DNA from: JAADHY01 sp964428935
GTDB lineage: Bacteria > Planctomycetota > Planctomycetia > Planctomycetales > Planctomycetaceae
Direction of reading: 5' to 3'
DNA length: 31,065 nucleotides
Assembly: GCA_964428935.1 (NCBI GenBank)
Contig: CAYSAG010000020.1
Span: 1 to 31,065 of the forward strand
Position 1 is the stretch's first letter. Every line of letters begins with the position of its first letter. Below the pieces are notes generated by a model, which was given only the letters and a program-made list of their open reading frames with translations, had not been told where the DNA came from and made no database searches. Of this stretch, positions 17,873 to 26,810 are shown in pieces. Position numbers and translations under genes: made by a program.

Positions 17873-20800
17873 GTGAAACCGTTGTCGTGGCTCTTGCGGC
17901 CACCCCGTTGCGGGTGCATGGTCGCGTTGCTCTGCGTGCTTTTGACTGGCAGCCGGGCGGCGAACAGCGAGCAGAGCGACGAGGCGGGCGCCTCGGCCGA
18001 GGCCGCAAAGCTGCTCCGACTTTCCCGGGTCTCGGGAGGGCTCGTCGTCCACGTCGGCTGCGGTCACGGTCGTTTGACCGCGGCCCTCAAAGCAAGCGAC
18101 TCGTTTCTGGTGCACGGTCTGGACGCGGACCGGCAAGACGTCGAGCAAGCCCGACGCTACCTGCAGTCCAAAGGCCTTTACGGGCCGGTTGCAGTGGACC
18201 AACTGCGCGGTGAGCGGCTGCCGTACGTCGACAACTGCGTGAACCTGCTGGTGGTGGAGAAGGAAGCGAAGCTGCCCGAGGCGGAGCTGCTGCGGGTGCT
18301 GGTTCCGAACGGCGTGGCCTGCATTCGCACGGCCGACGGCTGGAAAACGCTGGTCAAGCCGTGGCCCACCGACACGGACCAGTGGACACACTACCTGCAC
18401 GACCCGACCAACAACGCCGTCGCTCACGACCAGCGTGTCGGCCCGCCGCGGCATTTGCAGTGGTGGGCTGGTCCACGCTACTCCCGGCACCACGACCACA
18501 TGTCGAGCGTGTCGGCGGTGGTCTCGGCGGCCGGCCGAATTTTCTACATTTTCGACGAGGGTTCGCGCGCGTCGATTGAATTGCCGAGCCGCTGGTCCTT
18601 GATTGCCCGAGACGCGTTCAACGGGACGCTGTTGTGGAAACGCCCCATTCCCCGCTGGCACACGCAGTTCTGGCCGTTGAAACACGGACCGGCCGAGCTG
18701 CCGCGTCGTCTGGTGGCCGTGGGCGACTCGGTTTACGTCACGCTGCGTCTGGACGGGCCCGTCGTCCGGCTGGACGCCGCCACCGGCCGGACGCTCCGCC
18801 AGTACGACGGAACGGCCGCCACCGAAGAAATTCTTGTCGACAACGGCACGTTGTTCCTGGTGGTGGACCCGGGCGCCAAGTGGTTGGCCGGCTGGGACAC
18901 CGACAAGCCGTCGGTCGGGCAAATCAAAGCGGTGGCTCGGAACCAGCCGTGGAGTGAGCACGAGCGCACGGTGTTGGCCCTGGAAGCCGACACGGGAAAG
19001 CTCTTGTGGAAACGCCAGACGCACATTTTGCCGTTGACGTTGACGGTCGGTCCGCGACGGGTTTACTTCCACGACGGCGAGCGGCTGGTTGCCTTGAGCC
19101 GCAAAGACGGCAAACCGGTGTGGCGTTCCCAGCCGCTGGCGCGCCGCAAGTTCATTCGCAGCTTCTACGCACCGACGCTGGTTCTGGCCGACGACGTCCT
19201 GCTCTTTTCCGGCGGTAGTCCCGACCCCGGCTCGACCCGAAACGACGACGGGGGAGGCAACGACACCCTGTTCGCCGTGGACGCGGCCACGGGCCGGCTC
19301 TTGTGGAAGGCGCCGCACCCGCCGTCCGGCTACAAGTCGCCCGAAGACGTGCTGGTGGTGGACGGGCTGGTGTGGTTCGGGGCGACGACAAGCGGAGGCC
19401 TGTCGGGGGTCTTCACGGGCCGGGACTTGCACACGGGAGAAGTGCGAGTGGAGTTCGCTCCGGACGTTCAAACCTACTGGTTCCACCACCGCTGCCACCG
19501 GGCCAAGGCAACCGACCGCTTCGTGTTGACGTCGCGGACGGGCATTGAGTTCGTCGACCTGAAGAAGAAGCACTGGGACATTAACCACTGGGTTCGCGGC
19601 GCGTGCCTCTACGGCGTCCTGCCGGCCAACGGGCTGGTTTACGCTCCGCCCCACCCGTGTGCGTGTTACTTGGAGTCGAAGCTGAACGGGTTCTCGGCGC
19701 TGGCGTCCAGCCGGACGTCGGTCGAGCTGTCGGAGCCGGGCGACTGGAGTGGACGGTGGGAGCGTGGCCCGGCCTACGGCACGCCGCTCGACCAGCCCAC
19801 GCCTCAGTTCGACCCCGCTCGCGACTGGCTGACCTACCGCTACGACGCGGCTCGCAGCGGTGCCGCTCCCGAGCCGCTCCGGCTCCCCGTCGCCACGGCG
19901 TGGAAGACCACTTTGGGAGGCCGCTTGACGCCCCCGGTGGTCGGCAACGGCCTGGTTTTCGTGGCTCGAGTCGACCAGCACACGCTGCACGCCTTGAATG
20001 CTGCCGACGGCGAGGAAGTGTGGAGCTTCACGGCGGGCGGCCGAATCGACTCCCCACCCACTCTGTGGTGGGGACGGGTGCTGTTCGGCTGCGCGGACGG
20101 GTGGGTCTACTGCTTGCGCGTGAGCGACGGAGCGTTGGTTTGGCGTTTTCGAGCGGCTCCGGCCGACCAGCGGCTGGTCGTCGACAACCAGCTGGAGTCG
20201 GTGTGGCCCGTGCACGGCAGCGTGCTGACGTTGGGCGACGAGGTGTTTTGTGTGACGGGGCGGTCCATGTTCCTCGACGGCGGACTGCGGTTCTTGCGAC
20301 TGAAGGCCGAGACCGGCCAACCGGTGCTCGAAAAAGTGTTCGACAGCCGTAACCCCGCCACGGGCAAAGACCTGCAACAGACCGTCGACTGGCTCAACAT
20401 GCTCACCGCCCTGCCGGACGTCCTCTCCAGCGACGGCAAGCGAATCTACATGCGTTCCTTGCCGCTCAGCCCAGACGGACAGTGGCTGCGCACGAAGTAC
20501 GAGGACCTGACACGCACGCCCGGCGACGACGCTCACCTCTTCTGCCCCAGCGGCTTTCTGGACGACGAGCTGTGGCACCGTTCGTACTGGGTCTTCGGAC
20601 GAAGCTTCATTTCGGGCTGGAGCGGCTACTACTTGGCTGGCCAGCGAATGCCGGCTGGTCGGCCCCTGGTCTTCAACGACACGACCGTGTTCGGCTACGG
20701 CCGACTGCCGGAGTACTACCGGTGGACGACGCCAATGGAGTACCACGTGTTTGCCGCCGACAAACGGCCCAAGGTCGTGCCGCTGGCCGGCCGGAGTGCG

Positions 20801-21211
20801 AAGGCGAGGAAGGCTCGCCGAAGCCAACAACGGCCCGAGCGGACACGGTTCGAGTGGCGGTGGTCCGAGCGGGTGCCGGTTTTCGTGCTGGGGCTGGCTC
20901 TGGCCGGCGACCAGTTGGTCCTGGCCGGCCCGCCGGACTTGGTCGACGAAAACGAAGCCGCTGCGAAAATTGGCGACCCAGCCACACGAGCGTTGCTCGA
21001 AAAGCAAGAGGCGGCACTGAAAGGGGAACTGGGGGCGGAATTGTTGGTGCTGTCCGCAACGGACGGAAAGACTCTGCAGCGGCTGAAGCTCGACGAAGCT
21101 CCGGTCTTCGACGGTCTGGCGGCGGCCCGGGGCCGGGTGTTCGTCTCGACCACGAGCGGTTCGGTGCTTTGCGTCGGCCCGAAAGAGGCGGCCGAGCAGT
21201 CCACGCCCTGA
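17873..21211 (+). CDS. Exported methyltransferase-like domain fused to a PQQ-like propeller
   Basis: 1112 residues from the GTG at 17873 (AAAGGGA upstream). A signal peptide lies at about 1-30 (hydrophobic MVALLCVLLTGSRAA). Residues 55-165 form a class I methyltransferase-like fold: motif I VGCGHGR (61-67), acidic GLDAD (82-86), LRGERLPYVDN (111-121) and RVLVPNGVACIRT (141-153). DTDQWTHYLHDPTNNAV (167-183) then leads into propeller repeats such as RDAFNGTLLWKRPI, LDAATGRTLRQYD, LEADTGKLLWKRQ, VDAATGRLLWKAP, LNAADGEEVWSF and LRVSDGALVWRFRA; the blade count suggests two propeller rings. A Lys/Arg-rich insert (about residues 970-990) precedes the last blades. An SAM-type fold outside the cytoplasm is puzzling, so the domain may bind another ligand. 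Function unknown. Confidence 0.85.
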   Translation: MKPLSWLLRPPRCGCMVALLCVLLTGSRAANSEQSDEAGASAEAAKLLRLSRVSGGLVVHVGCGHGRLTAALKASDSFLVHGLDADRQDVEQARRYLQSKGLYGPVAVDQLRGERLPYVDNCVNLLVVEKEAKLPEAELLRVLVPNGVACIRTADGWKTLVKPWPTDTDQWTHYLHDPTNNAVAHDQRVGPPRHLQWWAGPRYSRHHDHMSSVSAVVSAAGRIFYIFDEGSRASIELPSRWSLIARDAFNGTLLWKRPIPRWHTQFWPLKHGPAELPRRLVAVGDSVYVTLRLDGPVVRLDAATGRTLRQYDGTAATEEILVDNGTLFLVVDPGAKWLAGWDTDKPSVGQIKAVARNQPWSEHERTVLALEADTGKLLWKRQTHILPLTLTVGPRRVYFHDGERLVALSRKDGKPVWRSQPLARRKFIRSFYAPTLVLADDVLLFSGGSPDPGSTRNDDGGGNDTLFAVDAATGRLLWKAPHPPSGYKSPEDVLVVDGLVWFGATTSGGLSGVFTGRDLHTGEVRVEFAPDVQTYWFHHRCHRAKATDRFVLTSRTGIEFVDLKKKHWDINHWVRGACLYGVLPANGLVYAPPHPCACYLESKLNGFSALASSRTSVELSEPGDWSGRWERGPAYGTPLDQPTPQFDPARDWLTYRYDAARSGAAPEPLRLPVATAWKTTLGGRLTPPVVGNGLVFVARVDQHTLHALNAADGEEVWSFTAGGRIDSPPTLWWGRVLFGCADGWVYCLRVSDGALVWRFRAAPADQRLVVDNQLESVWPVHGSVLTLGDEVFCVTGRSMFLDGGLRFLRLKAETGQPVLEKVFDSRNPATGKDLQQTVDWLNMLTALPDVLSSDGKRIYMRSLPLSPDGQWLRTKYEDLTRTPGDDAHLFCPSGFLDDELWHRSYWVFGRSFISGWSGYYLAGQRMPAGRPLVFNDTTVFGYGRLPEYYRWTTPMEYHVFAADKRPKVVPLAGRSAKARKARRSQQRPERTRFEWRWSERVPVFVLGLALAGDQLVLAGPPDLVDENEAAAKIGDPATRALLEKQEAALKGELGAELLVLSATDGKTLQRLKLDEAPVFDGLAAARGRVFVSTTSGSVLCVGPKEAAEQSTP

Positions 21212-21488
21212 CCGAACCGGTCGGACAACAGAACTGGTGCCGGAAAAACGTCAAACCGTCCAGCGGACAGCACGGCGCGGCGCGCCGGCCAGGACAAAGC
21301 AGTGTGCCGAAACCGAAAAGGCGACGCTCGAGCACGTGGGTCGCAACAAGGCGGGACGCTTCGCAACGCGAGCGACTTCCGGCCGGAACACCGTTCCCGC
21401 GTCCGGGGCTGGCCTGGGACCGGTGGACTGGCAAGCGTGGAAGCTTGACCGGAGACGAGGACTGTGTTTTCCAAGGGGAGGTGTGGCA

Positions 21489-21812
21489 ATGGAGGACGAA
21501 GGTTTCTTCGCCGGACTGTTTGATTTCTCGTTCAGTCGGTTCGTCACACTGCGAGTCATTCGGGTTCTGTACGCGTTGGCGGTTTTGGCAGCCGCGGTGG
21601 CGGCATTGGTGACACTGGGCGCTTGCAGCCGCGGTGGCGTAGGCGGAGTGCTGGTCGGACTGATTCTGGCCGTCGTCGTGTTCTTTGTTTACGTGCTGAT
21701 TGCCCGCGTGTGGCTGGAAGTGATTGCCGTCCTGTTCCGAATTGCCGAGAACACGACGGTGCTGGCCGAGAAAGCTCGCCGGGAACGCGGCGAGGGCGAA
21801 CCGCAAACGTAG
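21489..21812 (+). CDS. DUF4282 membrane protein
   Basis: 107 residues from the ATG at 21489, supported by GGGGAGG seven bases upstream. It opens FFAGLFDFSFSRFVTLRVIRVLY, the DUF4282 pattern, has two transmembrane helices (about 24-44 and 50-72) and the conserved RVWLEVIAVLFRIAENT end, then a charged tail. Function of the family is unknown; it is a small inner-membrane protein. It converges on the methyltransferase gene at 21903. The 277 bases before it show no other gene. Confidence 0.85.
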   Translation: MEDEGFFAGLFDFSFSRFVTLRVIRVLYALAVLAAAVAALVTLGACSRGGVGGVLVGLILAVVVFFVYVLIARVWLEVIAVLFRIAENTTVLAEKARRERGEGEPQT

Positions 21813-21902
21813 CGCGACCGGCTTGGCCGACGCGCGGTTTCCGTCCGCGCAGGTTTTGCCGGCGCTCGGCCAGCGCGCTGGTCCCACAAAGCCGACCAGG
21901 CG

Positions 21903-22643
21903 TCAGGCGGTTCGAGGGCGACGGGCCAGAACAATTTCGACCGGGACCCACATGGAGTCGAGTTCCGAGTGAACGACCTCCAGGCCCGCCGCTTCGACCG
22001 CCCGCCGAACGTAAATGGGACGGCAGTCGACCAGCTTCGGAAAGTGGCGGTGAATCCACTCGTACGCGCGCACTCGCCAGCACGGGCCGGGTTCTTTGGT
22101 GAGCGAAACCACGGCCAGCCGGCCTCCAGGTCGGAGCACACGGCGGCACTCGGACAGCACCGCGACCATGTCCGGCGCGTCGAACAGCTCCAACACAAAG
22201 CTCATGAACACGCCGTCGACGCCACCTTCGACCAACGGCAGTTGCGTCGCGTCGGCGCAGAGCAAGTGTACCCGGCCGTCCAGCGCGTTGGCTCGCACGC
22301 GAGCCTGACAGCGGCTGAGCATTCGCAACGAGAGGTCTAGCCCCACAACGCGGCCGGCGGCTTGGACCGACCGAGCCAACTGGACCAACGAGCGGCCGGT
22401 GCCGGGACCAATCTCCAGAACCGTTTCGCCGGGGGCAGCCGCCAGCAGCTGCAGGGCTTTCTCCCGCAAAGGCTGCTCCGACCGTTCCGCCAGCAGGTCG
22501 TAAACGCCGGCCAAGCGGTCGTAGAGCGCTCGCGTTTCGTCTCGCGAGTGCGAAACCGGCAGGACGTCGCCGTCGAACGTGGTCGCTCGGACGGCACCCG
22601 ACGAACGTTCTTCGCCCCTCTCGGCTTGCTCCGGCGTGGCCAT
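21903..22643 (-). CDS. Class I SAM-dependent methyltransferase (UbiE/type 11-like)
   Basis: 246 residues. Motif I is VLEIGPGTGR (75-84), the acidic ribose-binding residue is in VVGLDLS (99-105), motif IV is CADATQLPLVEGGVDGVFMSFVLEL-like (129-153) and the post-motif is RRVLRPGGRLAVVSL (167-181). YDRLAGVYDLLAE (41-53) is the usual lead-in for UbiE-like enzymes. No signal peptide, so cytoplasmic. The substrate cannot be inferred; a lipid or quinone-like small molecule is possible. The ATG at 22643 is preferred (GGGAG nine bases upstream); a GTG at 22664 would add seven residues. Neighbours give no functional clue. Confidence 0.88.
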   Translation of the reverse strand: MATPEQAERGEERSSGAVRATTFDGDVLPVSHSRDETRALYDRLAGVYDLLAERSEQPLREKALQLLAAAPGETVLEIGPGTGRSLVQLARSVQAAGRVVGLDLSLRMLSRCQARVRANALDGRVHLLCADATQLPLVEGGVDGVFMSFVLELFDAPDMVAVLSECRRVLRPGGRLAVVSLTKEPGPCWRVRAYEWIHRHFPKLVDCRPIYVRRAVEAAGLEVVHSELDSMWVPVEIVLARRPRTA

Positions 22644-23239
22644 TTTCGCTTTCTCCCGCCGCACGGTTCCGGTTGACCCAGTTCAGGCGTCCGCTCGTCG
22701 CCTGGACGGCCGCCCCTTCCCAACCGTTGGTTCGTGGTCGACACGTCGCGGCACCGCGCGTCGTGAGCACGGTGCCCTTTCGCGGCCCGAGCGGCTCCCC
22801 CTGCACTCGGCCAGCCGCTCAACGCCAAGTGTGGCCGTTGGGCCTTGCAAAGACAAGCGGGCAGCCAAATGACTCGAAACGCCCAAGTAGCCCGAGGTTG
22901 TCCGGGAATTGGAGGGCCACGCTCCGTCGTGGCCGCTGGCGGTTCGTGTCTCCAAGCCTGCTCAAGAAGACGCCTCCGGTCGCTCAAAAACCCGCGAATC
23001 CCTGGAGAAACGCGGACGAATTTCCGGACACCCTCAATTAGCCCAAAAGGAAGCTGCAAACCGGCGGCGCACGCAGCTCGCCCGCTTTCGGCACCGCCGC
23101 AGCAAGCCCGCACGTGCACGACCTGTTGGAAAGTGCTAACCTGCGAGGCAGGCACGGGTCCGTGGTGCCAGTGCCTTCAGTCACTGCTGGCTTTTCCCGC
23201 TGGCGAGGGCTCTGGCGACGAAGCTTCGGGAGTTGACGC
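22644..23239. other. Divergent spacer of about 600 bases, no gene seen
   Basis: It lies between the divergent methyltransferase and DUF2784 genes. Open frames here overlap each other and have no recognisable content. One perfect hairpin, GGCCACG-CTCCGT-CGTGGCC (22915-22934), is present without a T-run on either side. No promoter stands out. Confidence 0.4.
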
Positions 23240-23692
23240 ATGCTTCCGCCGTGGCTGTTGCAGTTCGCGGCCGACGTCTTGGTGGCCGTGCACGCCGCGC
23301 TGGTGCTGTTTGCTGTCGGCGGCTTGTTGCTGACGCTGCTCGGCGGGTGGCGGCGGTGGCAGTGGGTCCGGAACGTCTGGTTCCGCGGGCTGCATTTGGC
23401 GTACGTGCTGTTTGTCGCGGTGGAGGCCGCGCTCGGTCGGCCCTGTCCGCTGACCGAATGGGAAGGGCAGTTGCGTCGGCTGGCCGGTGGAGCCGTCTAC
23501 CCGGGTTCGTTCGTTGGTCGGTGGATTCACGAGCTTCTTTACGTGGAGGTCGACCCGAGCGTCTTGAACGCCGCGTACGTCGTGTTCGCGTTGGCCGTTG
23601 TGGCAAGCTGGTTGGTGGTGCCGCCACGGTGGTCGAGGGAGCGGCACGGTTCGAGCGAAGGCGGTTCCGCTCCGACCCCGCCTCCGGCGTGA
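23240..23692 (+). CDS. DUF2784 membrane protein
   Basis: 150 residues from the ATG at 23240 (GGGAG seven bases upstream). The family pattern is plain: ADVLVAVHAALVLFAVGGLLL (11-31), LHLAYVLFVAVEAALGRPCPLTEWE (51-75) with the diagnostic CPLTxxE, LRRLAGGAVYPGSFV (78-92), then a last helix at about 110-127. Three to four transmembrane helices are predicted. The function of DUF2784 proteins is unknown. The Pro/Ser-rich C-terminal tail (about 130-150) is extra to the family core. Stands alone, 277 bases before the URO-D-family gene. Confidence 0.87.
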   Translation: MLPPWLLQFAADVLVAVHAALVLFAVGGLLLTLLGGWRRWQWVRNVWFRGLHLAYVLFVAVEAALGRPCPLTEWEGQLRRLAGGAVYPGSFVGRWIHELLYVEVDPSVLNAAYVVFALAVVASWLVVPPRWSRERHGSSEGGSAPTPPPA

Positions 23693-23768
23693 CGGCCACC
23701 GCCCGGACGACGGTTGGCCGCGGACTGCGTCCGAGGACCGGTCGGGCGCTCGAACGGCCGCGGCGTCG

Positions 23769-23797
23769 TTGTTTGTCTTTTGGCCGGGGTTTAGACT
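23769..23797 (+). promoter_or_regulatory. Candidate promoter of the URO-D-family gene
   Basis: TTGTTT (23769-23774), a 17-base spacer and TAGACT (23792-23797). Each hexamer is a partial match, but spacing is ideal and the leader (about 165 bases) is gene-free. Confidence 0.35.
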
Positions 23798-23838
23798 AGC
23801 GGACACCGCGTCGCGGGACTCGACCGGACCGTTCTTGC

Positions 23839-23856
23839 GAGCTCCGCGCGGAGTTC
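23839..23856. promoter_or_regulatory. Inverted repeat in the URO-D-family leader
   Basis: GAGCTCCGCGCGGAGTTC is an 18-base near-palindrome with a perfect 12-base core (23842-23853). It lies about 45 bases after the -10 candidate, so it could be an operator or an RNA hairpin. Not tied to a known regulator. Confidence 0.3.
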
Positions 23857-23969
23857 GGCACGCGGCTGTCGCGGGAGGAGAAGCGTCGAGCGGCAGGAGA
23901 AAGCGGCAAGAGAAACAGAGAAACGTCGAGGAAGGAACGTCGGGAAGGAAGCGAGCGAGGAAGAGAACC

Positions 23970-25232
23970 ATGAACGGCCGAGAAAGGTTGCAGGCCACGC
24001 TGAACCACCAGGAGCCCGACCGGGTGTGCGTCGACTTCGGTGCGACGCCGGTGACGGGAATGCACGCGTCGGCGGTCAGTCGGCTCAGACGCGAGGTCCT
24101 GGGCGACCCCGACTACCGCGTGAAGGTGGTCGAGCCGTACCAAATGCTCGGTGAAATCGACGACGAGCTCCGAGAGGCTCTCGGCATTGACGTCGTCGGC
24201 GTTCAGCCGCGAAAAACCTTGTTCGGCACCGTGAACACGAAATGGAAGCCCTTTACGCTGTTCGACGGCACCGAGGTGCTGGTCAGTGGTGACTTCAACG
24301 TAACGGTCGAGGAAGGCACGGGCGACTTGCTCATTTACCCCGAGGGCGACACGTCGGTCCCCCCAAGCGGTCGAATGCCGAAGGGCGGCTACTTCTTCGA
24401 CGCCATTATTCGACAAGAGCCAATCGACGACGCAAAGCTGGACCCGGCGGACAACTTGGAAGAGTTCGGGCCGCTGAGCGACGAAGACCTGCAGTACTAC
24501 AGACAACAGTTGCAGTGGCTGGACGAGCGGTCGCAGTACGGGGCCGTGCTCATCATTCCCGGCACCGGCTTTGGCGACATTGCTCTGGTGCCGGCCACGT
24601 TCCTGAAGCACCCGAAGGGCATTCGCGACGTCGAAGAGTGGTACATTTCGACGGTCACCCGAAAGGACTACGTCCTGAAGGTGTTCGAGAAGCAGTGCGA
24701 GATTGCTCTTCAAAACATTGAGACGTTAATCGACCTTTTCGGTGACCGCGTGCAAGTGGCTTACGTCACTGGAACAGACTTCGGCACTCAGCGTGGCCCG
24801 TTCATTTCGCGTCAGACGTACCGCGAGCTTTACTTTCCGTTCCACAAGCAGGTCAACGACCTGATTCATTCACGGAGCAATTGGAAAACGTTCATTCACT
24901 CGTGCGGCTCCGTCTTCGACCTGATTCCCGACTTCATTGAAGCCGGTTTCGACATTCTCAACCCAGTGCAGTGTTCGGCCGCCAAAATGGACGCTCGCAC
25001 GCTGAAGCGGGAATTCGGCGACCAGGTCGTCTTCTGGGGTGGGGGCGTCGACACACAAAAAACCATGGCTTTCGGGACGCCCGAGGAGGTCTACCGCGAG
25101 GTGCGAGAACGAATCGAAATTTTCGCACCCGGCGGCGGCTTCGTGTTCAACGCCGTGCACAACATTCAGGGCAACACGCCGACCGAAAACATTTTGGCTC
25201 TGTTCCGAGCCATTCGGGACAGCAGCCGGTGA
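23970..25232 (+). CDS. Uroporphyrinogen decarboxylase / MtaA-type methyltransferase family protein
   Basis: 420 residues from the ATG at 23970 (AGGA upstream). It starts MNGRERLQATLNHQEPDRV, the usual opening of the URO-D superfamily branch close to corrinoid methyltransferases. FIHSCGSVFDLIPDFIEAGF (309-328) and NPVQCSA (331-337) supply H310, C312 and C335, a zinc site that in MtaA/MtbA-type enzymes activates a thiol acceptor; heme-pathway HemE lacks it. GGGVDTQKTMAFGTPEEVYREV closes the barrel. So it is more likely a methyltransferase or C1-transfer enzyme than HemE. No corrinoid protein or cognate methyltransferase is nearby. Its leader is purine-rich and partly repetitive (23878-23944). 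Confidence 0.87.
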   Translation: MNGRERLQATLNHQEPDRVCVDFGATPVTGMHASAVSRLRREVLGDPDYRVKVVEPYQMLGEIDDELREALGIDVVGVQPRKTLFGTVNTKWKPFTLFDGTEVLVSGDFNVTVEEGTGDLLIYPEGDTSVPPSGRMPKGGYFFDAIIRQEPIDDAKLDPADNLEEFGPLSDEDLQYYRQQLQWLDERSQYGAVLIIPGTGFGDIALVPATFLKHPKGIRDVEEWYISTVTRKDYVLKVFEKQCEIALQNIETLIDLFGDRVQVAYVTGTDFGTQRGPFISRQTYRELYFPFHKQVNDLIHSRSNWKTFIHSCGSVFDLIPDFIEAGFDILNPVQCSAAKMDARTLKREFGDQVVFWGGGVDTQKTMAFGTPEEVYREVRERIEIFAPGGGFVFNAVHNIQGNTPTENILALFRAIRDSSR

Positions 25233-25259
25233 GACGCCGCGAAGCTCGACTGCGGTCGG

Positions 25260-26390
25260 TCATTTCGGCAGGTAACGCGGAGTGGCGCGCAACGTGTGTT
25301 GCAGCGTGGTGACCCACACCAGAAGCCGACCGGTTTCGTCCAGGCGGAAGACGCGGTTCAGTTTGTGCGGGACGGTGGCCGTTCGCAGCAGGGAGCTCCA
25401 CGTCATTTGCCGGCCGGCAACCGTCACTCGAATCTGGTCTAGGTCGAGGCCCTCTTTTTCGATTCGGTGCCGGTCCAGCAGAATGGGGACGTCTGCTTGC
25501 GTGGAAATGCGCTGGAGCAGTTCCGTCAGCGGCACGTCTTGCAGCTGAACGGGCCGCAAGCGAAACAGTTCGCGGCTGAGCTTCAGCCGTGGGGTCTCGG
25601 GGGGAACGTCCCAGCCGACGGGCCAGTGGTCGTGCTCCTCGTCCAGCGGCTCGACTCTCAGTTCGACCGCGCCGGCCGGGGTCCTCCACGGACGAAAGCC
25701 CAAGCCAAACTCATTCAGCACGGCCGCCAGCGCCGTTCCGACCGCCAGCCCCTCGACCGGCTGGCTTGACTCGCCCTCGCCGTGCTGCTCCAACCAGCGT
25801 TCGGCCGAGACGGAAAACCGAAGGGGGTAGGTCTTGGGAAGAGGCAGCGCGGCCAGCGCCTCGCGGAGCGGTTTGCCAGCCGGGGCGGCTTCGACGCGCT
25901 CGGACAAAGCCAACAGCAGGTCGTGAAACTGAGCGCGACTGAGTCCGAACAGCGGCTTGCCCTCGGGAGACCCCAGCGCCCCGTAGGTGCGAAGCTCGCG
26001 AATCCACTCCGTCAACCGGTCGACCTCTTGCAGCGTGAAGGTGTGGTCTGGAAAGGTAATCTTTCCCGTTCGGTCTAGCTCGCCAATGGCCGTCACGCGA
26101 CGAATTCGTCCGAAACGCTGCTCCTTGACTTCCGGCTTGTCGTCCAGGATTGGCGGTCGAATGCGGACCGGCACGTTGAGCTGCTGAAAGACGTCGGCCC
26201 ACTGGCGGGCCGCGACGCTGGCCGCCGCGCTGCCTCGAGCGAGCAGCTCGACGTAAACCTCCGTAAACGGCACGTCGCTGCTCGCGGTCGGCACTTGTCC
26301 GAGCGAAAGGCCGGACCAAAAGGTCAACGCCAGCACGCTGACCGCCCCGACAGCCTTTCGGCCGACCGCCGTCCACCACGCTCTCGCCAT
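25260..26390 (-). CDS. Secreted protein with C-terminal STN-like domain, function unknown
   Basis: 376 residues from the ATG at 26390 (GGAGG eight bases upstream), with a signal peptide (about 1-31, cut near SLGQ). The first half (about 40-250) is not recognised. Residues 43-110 contain a conserved-looking block (QWADVFQQLNVPVRIRPP). Residues 266-362 resemble a secretin/TonB short N-terminal domain: RLKLSRELFRLRPVQLQDVP, LTELLQRISTQADVPILLDR, then a strand with VTVAGRQMTWSSLL. No secretin channel domain follows. It may be a periplasmic binding or assembly protein. Divergent from the TIM-barrel gene at 26811, 420 bases away; converges with the URO-D gene with only 27 bases between. Confidence 0.7.
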   Translation of the reverse strand: MARAWWTAVGRKAVGAVSVLALTFWSGLSLGQVPTASSDVPFTEVYVELLARGSAAASVAARQWADVFQQLNVPVRIRPPILDDKPEVKEQRFGRIRRVTAIGELDRTGKITFPDHTFTLQEVDRLTEWIRELRTYGALGSPEGKPLFGLSRAQFHDLLLALSERVEAAPAGKPLREALAALPLPKTYPLRFSVSAERWLEQHGEGESSQPVEGLAVGTALAAVLNEFGLGFRPWRTPAGAVELRVEPLDEEHDHWPVGWDVPPETPRLKLSRELFRLRPVQLQDVPLTELLQRISTQADVPILLDRHRIEKEGLDLDQIRVTVAGRQMTWSSLLRTATVPHKLNRVFRLDETGRLLVWVTTLQHTLRATPRYLPK

Positions 26391-26810
26391 TGCCGCCACC
26401 TCCGTTTGACTGCTTCTGCCGGTGGGCTCGGAATGAGCAGAACGACTGGGACGCGTGCTGAGCGGCCCGGGCAGCGCCGGACGTTCTCGTCTTCGGCCGC
26501 CTGGACCCGTTCGACGCGCCCTCTCCCACGGACTGTACGCAAGCCACCGAAGGGTGTCAATTTCCGACGCCGTCGACTCGCCGACGCCTCGACGCAGTAG
26601 CCGCTGGAGCTTGCGTCTGGCTGTGTGGCAGAGCGGCCCAAATTGCAGTACGGTGTTGGAAGGCCGACGCGAACGCAAACGGCCGCGCCGTGCGAAGCGG
26701 CCCGTCGGGACTCGGCGGGCGCAGAACCGCAGCCGGCGCCGGGTGGAAAACAACCGCAGACGCGGAAACGAAAAACGAACGAGGTTTGCTCACCCACGAG
26801 GAGGTTTCTC
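26391..26810. other. Divergent spacer, no gene seen
   Basis: About 420 bases between the STN-like gene and the TIM-barrel gene. Open frames are compositional. A strong ribosome site, GAGGAGG, ends it at about 26799-26805. No reliable promoter pair was found. Confidence 0.4.

Noticed and set aside
17486..21007. Open frame of 1173 codons on the minus strand
   Set aside because: Antisense to the methyltransferase-propeller fusion; composition of a GC-rich shadow frame without domains.
22915..22934. Perfect seven-pair hairpin as a terminator
   Set aside because: No T-run follows on either strand and it lies between divergent start codons.
22845..23333. Open frame of 162 codons on the plus strand
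   Set aside because: Overlaps the start of the DUF2784 gene in another frame, Cys/Arg-rich and without family resemblance.
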